From Oscillospiraceae bacterium (GTDB lineage: Bacteria > Bacillota > Clostridia > Oscillospirales > Ruminococcaceae), in the NCBI GenBank assembly GCA_016297675.1, contig JAEDGE010000084.1, forward strand, positions 1 through 8,248: 8,248 bases of DNA. Direction: 5' to 3'. Made by a program: the position numbers and the translations under genes. Positions 4,095 to 8,248 of the stretch are shown here, piece after piece (positions within the stretch are counted from its first letter, which is position 1; every line of letters begins with the position of its first letter). The notes under the pieces are model-generated. The model was not told the DNA's origin. It ran no database searches and saw nothing but the letters and a program-made list of their open reading frames with translations.

Positions 4095-4111
4095 AGTATA
4101 TCACCATTTCC
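4091..4111 (-). pseudogene. Relic of the last codons of a MuF toxin gene
   Basis: On the minus strand, GGA AAT GGT GAT ATA CTA TGA reads G-N-G-D-I-L-stop and overlaps the ATG of the 81-residue gene. The MuF gene here ends E-N-G-D-I-L-stop in GGTGATATATTATGA, identical at 14 of 15 bases and with the same ATGA overlap. Only these codons survive; the frame upstream is closed by a stop within 15 bases. It is short, but position, frame and overlap all agree. Confidence 0.6.
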
Positions 4112-4449
4112 TTTACATAGTCATCATATTCATATGATTTGAATGCAGTTCTTATATTGTAAAATAGATTTGTTCTTTAAAAGTTCTTGAATTCTACAAA
4201 AATGTTTCCGTCTTTTTCACTCCAAATTGCAAACTTTTCAAATGGTTCCCATTTTTCAGCCTGAAAATTGGAACTGCTTTTTTCAGAAATAAATTCTTTC
4301 TTTCTTGCAATTGGAATCAGCCAGCCAAACAAATCTTCGCCTTCCATTGTTTCTGTTTCAAAATCATGACCTTCACCGCTATTTATGAAAAAACACTTAT
4401 TACTTTTTGCAGCTTCTTTTTGAACAATTTTCATAAAAGAATCAAACTT
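4112..4449. repeat. 338-bp perfect direct repeat, copy 2
   Basis: Pairs with 3166-3503. Its 3' flank (minus strand) carries the same reading frame relic R-T-N-L-F-Y-N...Y-E-Y-D-D-Y-V-K as copy 1 but then runs into the MuF-tail relic and the 81-residue gene, whereas copy 1 runs into the 52-residue gene. Recombination between the copies would delete the 946 bp between them. Confidence 0.9.
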
Positions 4450-4458
4450 GTTTTCCAT
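4177..4458 (-). CDS. Probable orphan immunity protein, duplicated gene copy 2
   Basis: A 93-residue protein from ATG 4458, with GAGGAG 7 bases upstream, a stronger and better placed ribosome site than that of copy 1. Sequence from K-F-D-S-F to the end is identical to copy 1. The first codons and the leader are different, because the ribosome site lies inside the 3' end of the preceding small open frame (4442-4618), with which it overlaps by 17 bases. Such a graft onto a foreign 5' end suggests insertion by recombination at the start of the gene. No named family; the immunity role is inferred from its place in the array. Confidence 0.65.
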   Translation of the reverse strand: MENKFDSFMKIVQKEAAKSNKCFFINSGEGHDFETETMEGEDLFGWLIPIARKKEFISEKSSSNFQAEKWEPFEKFAIWSEKDGNIFVEFKNF

Positions 4459-4618
4459 TTATATACTCCTCATACGACCGTTTAATTCTTGTGCTTGTGT
4501 GGATGCCATCTTTTATAATTGTAATAAACTCTCCTTCTTTTGCAACAACAACATCAGATGCCTTTATTACAAAATCTACTTCACCATTATGCTGTTTTCC
4601 ATCATTACATAATTTCAA
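4442..4618 (-). CDS. Overlapping small open frame of 58 residues, possibly a truncated gene
   Basis: Fills the gap between the cognate immunity gene and copy 2 of the duplicated gene. The frame reads L-K-L-C-N-D-G-K-Q-H-N-G-E-V-D-F-V-I-K-A-S-D, then E-G-E-F-I-T-I-I-K-D-G-I-H-T-S-T-R-I-K-R-S-Y-E-E-Y-I-N-G-K-Q-V. It looks like real coding sequence. It has no ATG in frame; TTG at 4618, within the end of the immunity gene, is the only likely start (AAGGA 14 bases upstream, rather far), so it may be translated by coupling or may be the remains of a gene that lost its 5' end. D-G-K-x-x-x-G-x-V-D recalls the LSm-like paralogues, but the second half does not. No function assigned. Confidence 0.45.
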   Translation of the reverse strand: MKLCNDGKQHNGEVDFVIKASDVVVAKEGEFITIIKDGIHTSTRIKRSYEEYINGKQV

Positions 4619-4829
4619 CTTTATCGCAAATTTCCTTCAATGTTTTCCCCTTAAAAAAAGGGGATTCTACTAATTCGTCAACGCTTTCAAATTCTGCATC
4701 TTCATCGCCACACCAAGCATCAAATCGGTCAGCAGCCAAAGGGTCAACGCCACAATGTTCCCCTGCATAATCAAAGGCAATATGCGTAAAATTAACTTCT
4801 AATATTTTTTTAATATCATCAATACTCAT
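4605..4829 (-). CDS. Likely cognate immunity protein of the MuF toxin
   Basis: A 74-residue, strongly acidic protein: an N-terminal helix (I-D-D-I-K-K-I-L-E-V-N-F-T-H-I), a G-V-D-P-L-A-A-D-R-F-D-A-W-C-G-D core (27-42), a S-V-D-E-L-V-E-S-P-F-F segment (49-59) and G-K-T-L-K-E-I-C-D-K-V-E-I at the end. This type of small protein is familiar to me from toxin-immunity loci of Firmicutes, though I cannot name the family with certainty. The ATG overlaps the MuF stop (ATGA), the tightest coupling in the island, which is how cognate immunity is usually arranged. It would bind the toxin tip in the producing cell and keep it inactive during phage growth or lysogeny. High acidity suits binding to the basic toxin end. 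Confidence 0.65.
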   Translation of the reverse strand: MSIDDIKKILEVNFTHIAFDYAGEHCGVDPLAADRFDAWCGDEDAEFESVDELVESPFFKGKTLKEICDKVEIM

Positions 4830-6271
4830 AATATATCACCGTTTTCCTCACGTTCTTTATATGTAAGTTCTCTTGATGCTCTGCTAATAAGTTTCCCATT
4901 TTCATCATAAACATAGTCATGTGCATGCTCTCCAAATTCTCCAATGTCTTCTTCAACTAAGTGATTATGACCGTTATTGCTAATCTGAAGATATTGTCTG
5001 CCATTGGAATCAAAAAAGTTTCTATCAATTCCACCCTTTCCATTCACAAGCTGTGTAATAGAATTTGGTTCTTCATACAGAATTGTTTTCTCAACGATTT
5101 TGACTTCTTTTCCGGAAGCAGTATAGACTATTTTGTCAAGAATTGCTCCATTTTGGTCACGATGTAAGGCAGAAAGCACACGGGTACAAACTTCCTTTGC
5201 CTTTTTAGCACGTTCTGCTTGCTCACTGGCACTGTACTTTGATTTATACTTACTTTTTTTCTTCTTTTTTATTATACCACTATCCTGCATATCTGTCAAC
5301 AAAATCGCATCTGAATGGGAACGATTTTCAGCCGATTTTTTCTCATTCCGCCGCATCGTCTCCAAATCCGGCACCACAATATCAAAAAAGCATCTGCACC
5401 ACGGATGCATAGGTGGAAAGTTTGTCCCCGGTGTCCGTTCTTTGATGGAAAAGGTCTGCCCACTCAACGCCCTGCAAATATCGCATTCGCTGCCATCCAT
5501 GGTACAGGCAAACCGATATTGCGTAAAACTGGGGTCTTTTTCAAACGGCGTGATGGCAGCTTCGCAGGAAAGGTAAGTATCTTCCGTATACACCAGCCGT
5601 TCCGCCTGTTTTTTGGAAACACTGGTGAATTTCTGCCGCAGATTGTTTGCAAGCGTGTGGTAATTTTCTCCCCGAATGATGCCGTTGACCACTTCCGTTT
5701 GCAGCGTGCGTGCTAACTTCTGCCGGTTGTCCCAGATGCGTTCGGAAAAGTTCTTTCCTTCACACCAGCGGTTGCCAACCACCTTTTTCACCATATCGCT
5801 GTCGATTCGGTAAAACTGCTCTCCGAATCCCAACAGCTCCGCAGAAAAATTCGCATATCGTGCCGCCTGTTTCAAAAAGAATGCCGTTAGCTGTTCCTGT
5901 TCCACCGCCCCGATTTCCAGCTGCTGCAACAAAATAGACGTTTGCAGCCCCTCTAAGCGGTTCAGCTTGTAAATGCTCTCCCGTACTGGCAGGAAATCCG
6001 CATATTCCGGATATTTCTCCGCAAACGCATTGCAATCCTGCATCAATAGCTGCACCTCTGCTGCGTCCAGCGTTTGCAGCAGCTGCCGATAGGCAAGCAC
6101 ATTGCCCTCCCCATATTGCGTGTAGTAGGCGGCAATCTGCTTTTCCAACGCTGCCGCTTCTCGTTCATAGTACGCTGCCAGCTTGGAGAACAGCCGTTTT
6201 TCATCCTTTGCAAGAGAAGCGGAGAACTGCTGCTTTCGGTCGTTCCAGTAGTCCGAATTATTCCGTGCCAT
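4826..6271 (-). CDS. MuF-like phage minor head protein with C-terminal putative toxin tip
   Basis: A 481-residue protein. Residues 1-300 are a MuF/SPP1 gp7-like head morphogenesis domain: helical N-terminus, the V-S-K-K-Q-A-E-R-L-V-Y-T-E-D-T helix (218-232), then C-x-x-C (263, 266), S-G-Q-T-F (270-274) and P-P-M-H-P-W-C-R-C (286-294), the usual metal-binding closing motif. MuF proteins bind the portal inside the capsid and may leave with the DNA. From about 310 the protein changes: a Lys-rich linker with a K5 run (335-339), a basic helix (350-372) and a terminal domain (about 375-481) with S-N-N-G-H-N-H, G-E-H-A-H-D-Y (447-453) and R-E-L-T...E-N-G-D-I-L. The conserved His residues could be catalytic. 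The tip DNA is AT-rich, unlike the head part. The start overlaps the portal by 14 bases. The MuF call is firm, the toxin role is inferred, and its activity is unknown. Confidence 0.8.
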   Translation of the reverse strand: MARNNSDYWNDRKQQFSASLAKDEKRLFSKLAAYYEREAAALEKQIAAYYTQYGEGNVLAYRQLLQTLDAAEVQLLMQDCNAFAEKYPEYADFLPVRESIYKLNRLEGLQTSILLQQLEIGAVEQEQLTAFFLKQAARYANFSAELLGFGEQFYRIDSDMVKKVVGNRWCEGKNFSERIWDNRQKLARTLQTEVVNGIIRGENYHTLANNLRQKFTSVSKKQAERLVYTEDTYLSCEAAITPFEKDPSFTQYRFACTMDGSECDICRALSGQTFSIKERTPGTNFPPMHPWCRCFFDIVVPDLETMRRNEKKSAENRSHSDAILLTDMQDSGIIKKKKKSKYKSKYSASEQAERAKKAKEVCTRVLSALHRDQNGAILDKIVYTASGKEVKIVEKTILYEEPNSITQLVNGKGGIDRNFFDSNGRQYLQISNNGHNHLVEEDIGEFGEHAHDYVYDENGKLISRASRELTYKEREENGDIL

Positions 6272-7619
6272 CGTCTATCCTGTCTGCACGAAGGGCGTCT
6301 TCCGGCACTGTGCCGTTTTCTCGGTCGATTTCTGTTATTTCCTGTTCCACGTTGTCCACAGCGGAAATGATTTTCAACTGTGTTTTCTGGGATGTAATGC
6401 CTTGCATGGCAGCTGCTGTCTGCACCTCTTCGAGCAGATTTCTGGGGGCATTTCTGGTAAATTGATAGTCCAGCTGCATCCAGGCATCCGCCGGCATACC
6501 GGAAATGGGGTCGCTTGCAAGCAACCGCCAACGCTGATTCATACCGGAAACAAATTTTCGCTCTTTCATCCGGCAGAGATTGTCCATGGAAAGCAGCTTG
6601 TACGAAAGGGCATTGCCAGTGGCGTTTCCAAATTCCTTGTCGCTGATATTGGCAACCATCGACAAATTGAAAATCTCCGTTTCCAACCGTTCCAGCAAAT
6701 GTTCCTGTGTGGTGTCGGCGTTTGGTTTTTCCAAAAACTCCACGACCAATTGATCTGTAATTTCAGATTCCATGTTGATAATGCGATTACGCCTTAACTG
6801 CTCTAAGGATTTTTCGTCCAGCTTTGCCCCTAAAATTTTCAGATACGCATCTGCAAAATAGTCCACATCGTTTGCCTTTTCCGAAATCGCCTTGTCATAG
6901 GCAAGAATCTGACTGACCACATGTTCAAACGCACCAGTTCGCTCCTCGTTTTCGATGTATTCAATCAGCGGCACGCCTTTGAAAAAGTGATGCTTTTCTT
7001 CCATAAAATGCAGACCGTTTGCATCCGAAAACGGAATTTCCACGGATTCTGTGAAAACGCTGCCATGCATGACGTTATCTTTATCGTAATAATACCGTAC
7101 CCCATATAGCGGCTTTTTGGCAACCGTATCATCATACACCACAAATCCTTCGAGTGGCGTCAGATAAGTAATACAATGCCGTGGAATTTCATCCCGATAC
7201 AGAAATTCATAGCCGCATCCGTAAATGCTGCAAATTTTCGACAGTTCCGCATTATTGTCATCCTGGTCGTTGTACTGTTCGATTTGCGTAATCGCAGCCG
7301 AAATGGCTTTGTCTGCACAGACGGTCTTGACCGGTTTCCCAATGAAATAGCCGTTCAAGGTATCCACAATGTATTTTGCAAAGTTGCAGACAATCCGATT
7401 ATCCGGCTTGTAATCTTCTTTTTTGGGAGCAAAGAGAATCGGATGCCGCCCCTCGTACATCGCCTTGAGAAAACGATACCGGATGCAGTCCTGTTTGTGC
7501 CGTTCCAGCCATTCTTGCAACAGCTCCACCGTCAGCGGTGCGTCCGGCGATTCCATATAATAGCCGCTGTTGTATAAATAGAGATGATTGTTGAAAGATA
7601 ATATTTCAGATTCTGTCAA
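6258..7619 (-). CDS. Phage portal protein (SPP1 gp6-like)
   Basis: A 453-residue portal subunit. Twelve or so copies form the DNA entry and exit ring at one capsid vertex and dock the terminase. Typical features are the N-terminal helices with Y-R-F-L-K-A-M-Y-E-G-R-H-P-I (48-61), the hallmark K-P-D-N-R-I-V-C-N-F-A-K-Y-I-V-D-T-L-N-G-Y-F-I-G-K-P-V stretch (71-97, read as a signature), the crown and wing with I-Y-G-C-G-Y-E-F-L-Y, and an acidic C-terminus. The length matches Gram-positive siphovirus portals. The start is TTG 7619, which follows the terminase TGA with no gap and in the same frame; a G-rich ribosome site (AAGGGGGG) is 5 bases upstream. The end overlaps the MuF gene. Confidence 0.88.
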   Translation of the reverse strand: MTESEILSFNNHLYLYNSGYYMESPDAPLTVELLQEWLERHKQDCIRYRFLKAMYEGRHPILFAPKKEDYKPDNRIVCNFAKYIVDTLNGYFIGKPVKTVCADKAISAAITQIEQYNDQDDNNAELSKICSIYGCGYEFLYRDEIPRHCITYLTPLEGFVVYDDTVAKKPLYGVRYYYDKDNVMHGSVFTESVEIPFSDANGLHFMEEKHHFFKGVPLIEYIENEERTGAFEHVVSQILAYDKAISEKANDVDYFADAYLKILGAKLDEKSLEQLRRNRIINMESEITDQLVVEFLEKPNADTTQEHLLERLETEIFNLSMVANISDKEFGNATGNALSYKLLSMDNLCRMKERKFVSGMNQRWRLLASDPISGMPADAWMQLDYQFTRNAPRNLLEEVQTAAAMQGITSQKTQLKIISAVDNVEQEITEIDRENGTVPEDALRADRIDDGTE

Positions 7620-8248
7620 TCAAATCCCCCCCTTTACATCGTATAGAATTGCACCGCCGTGCAAAATCGTGTTGACAAAATACCGGACATCATCCATGGC
7701 ATGGTCGTTTGTCTTCAGTGGCGTATCTTTCTGCTGCTTTTCGTCCCAGCGGTACAGGGAAAATTCCCGGATGCAGTCTTTGCAGCTTGGCGAAAAGAGC
7801 AGTTTTCCATTTTGCAAATCTGTGGAAACTCGCCGAATGCCTTCCAATACATCGTTGTTGCCTTTACGGACATGGAATCCGTTGTGTACCAACTCTGCAA
7901 TAAAGCTGGCAGCAGACGGGTCGACAATGACGGATTCTATTTTTCGATTTCCAGCCAGTTTTTTGATTGCCGATGCATATTGGGTGTTGGTCAATTGCTG
8001 TTTGGTATCCCGACCGCTGTAATACCATTCCGCAGCCCGATAGGCGGTGTGTCCGTCATAGCACCATAAGCCAGCAGAAAACGCATTCAGTGTGCCATAG
8101 TCCACAGAAATATACCATTTCCCCTGCGGATGTTCCAGCCGTCTGACGTGCTTTTCCTTGTCAAATTGCGGATAAATCAGCCCCTCCGCCACGCACCACA
8201 GCCCCAGAATATACCGGTCATAGAACACACCACTGAACGAGGCTTCTG
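7620..8248 (-). CDS. Terminase large subunit, C-terminal nuclease part (cut by window end)
   Basis: The frame is open to the window edge; the first visible residues are E-A-S-F-S-G-V-F-Y-D-R-Y-I-L-G-L-W, the usual linker after the ATPase domain, so the GTG at 8228 is not the start. About 208 residues are visible. They form an RNase H-like nuclease: S-V-D-Y-G-T (first Asp at residue 49 of the visible part), V-D-P-S-A (Asp at about 109) and D-H-A-M-D-D-V-R-Y-F (181-190), the three acidic metal-binding groups of the large terminase nuclease that cuts concatemeric phage DNA during packaging. It resembles PBSX/SPP1-type enzymes. The Walker ATPase half lies outside the window. The stop abuts the portal start. 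Confidence 0.9.
   Translation of the reverse strand, partial: EASFSGVFYDRYILGLWCVAEGLIYPQFDKEKHVRRLEHPQGKWYISVDYGTLNAFSAGLWCYDGHTAYRAAEWYYSGRDTKQQLTNTQYASAIKKLAGNRKIESVIVDPSAASFIAELVHNGFHVRKGNNDVLEGIRRVSTDLQNGKLLFSPSCKDCIREFSLYRWDEKQQKDTPLKTNDHAMDDVRYFVNTILHGGAILYDVKGGI

Noticed and set aside
2384..4500. CRISPR array from the repeated hairpins
   Set aside because: Repeats are few, irregularly spaced and separated by genes rather than uniform spacers.
4961..4991. N-G-H-N-H string in the MuF tip read as an HNH nuclease motif
   Set aside because: The HNH family needs a spaced His-Asn-His in a beta-beta-alpha metal finger; a local N-H-N-H string without the fold pattern is not enough. The His-rich tip is noted without naming an enzyme.
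5235..5270. A-rich Lys codon run in MuF as a programmed frameshift site
   Set aside because: The zero frame stays open into a plausible C-terminal domain with the right overlap to the next gene, so no frameshift is needed.
6043..6531. Minus-strand 162-residue frame across the portal/MuF junction
   Set aside because: It lies in an alternative frame of two firm genes, is rich in Arg, Cys and Ser, and lacks a ribosome site.

Overview
This window is the head-gene module of a siphovirus-type prophage or temperate phage of a low-GC Gram-positive bacterium. A Clostridia (Oscillospiraceae/Ruminococcaceae-like) host is my best guess, from the SPP1-type portal, MuF and DUF4355-type scaffold set, the strong AGGAGG-type ribosome binding sites and the roughly 50% GC of the structural genes. 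The host assignment is inference. All structural genes read on the minus strand, so the biological order runs from high to low coordinates.

In order of transcription: large terminase (nuclease part, cut by the window edge at 8248), SPP1 gp6-like portal, a MuF-like minor head protein with a long C-terminal tip, an accessory island of small genes (about 4829-2432), a small thioredoxin-like protein, scaffold, major capsid protein, and a head-tail connector ending at 309. Terminase to MuF are packed with zero gap or overlaps, and thioredoxin to connector likewise, as expected for one late operon.

The remarkable part is 5300-2385. The DNA turns AT-rich inside the MuF gene, exactly where the conserved MuF domain ends and a Lys-rich linker leads into a variable C-terminal tip, and it stays AT-rich until the thioredoxin gene. 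This fits a MuF polymorphic toxin: a capsid-associated protein with an exchangeable toxin tip, followed by immunity genes. The first small gene overlaps the toxin stop by ATGA and is the likely cognate immunity gene. Behind it lies an array of at least seven more small genes (two near-identical copies of one gene within a 338-bp perfect direct repeat, two LSm-like paralogues, a CPCC zinc-ribbon protein, a 52-residue Cys protein, and an 81-residue relative of the cognate immunity gene). Relics sit between them: a short copy of the MuF 3' end in front of the 81-residue gene, a C-terminal scrap of another immunity-like gene, and repeated hairpin and leader sequences at gene borders. I read this as a record of successive toxin-tip replacements that left orphan immunity genes behind.

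At the low-coordinate end (1-308), after the connector gene, a separate small cassette lies on the opposite strand. It encodes a 33-residue holin-like (Hol_Tox) hydrophobic peptide whose ribosome binding site is locked in a GNRA-loop hairpin. It faces a convergent consensus promoter that would make a short antisense RNA ending at a shared bidirectional terminator. This is the architecture of a type I toxin-antitoxin locus. The next head-completion gene lies beyond position 1.
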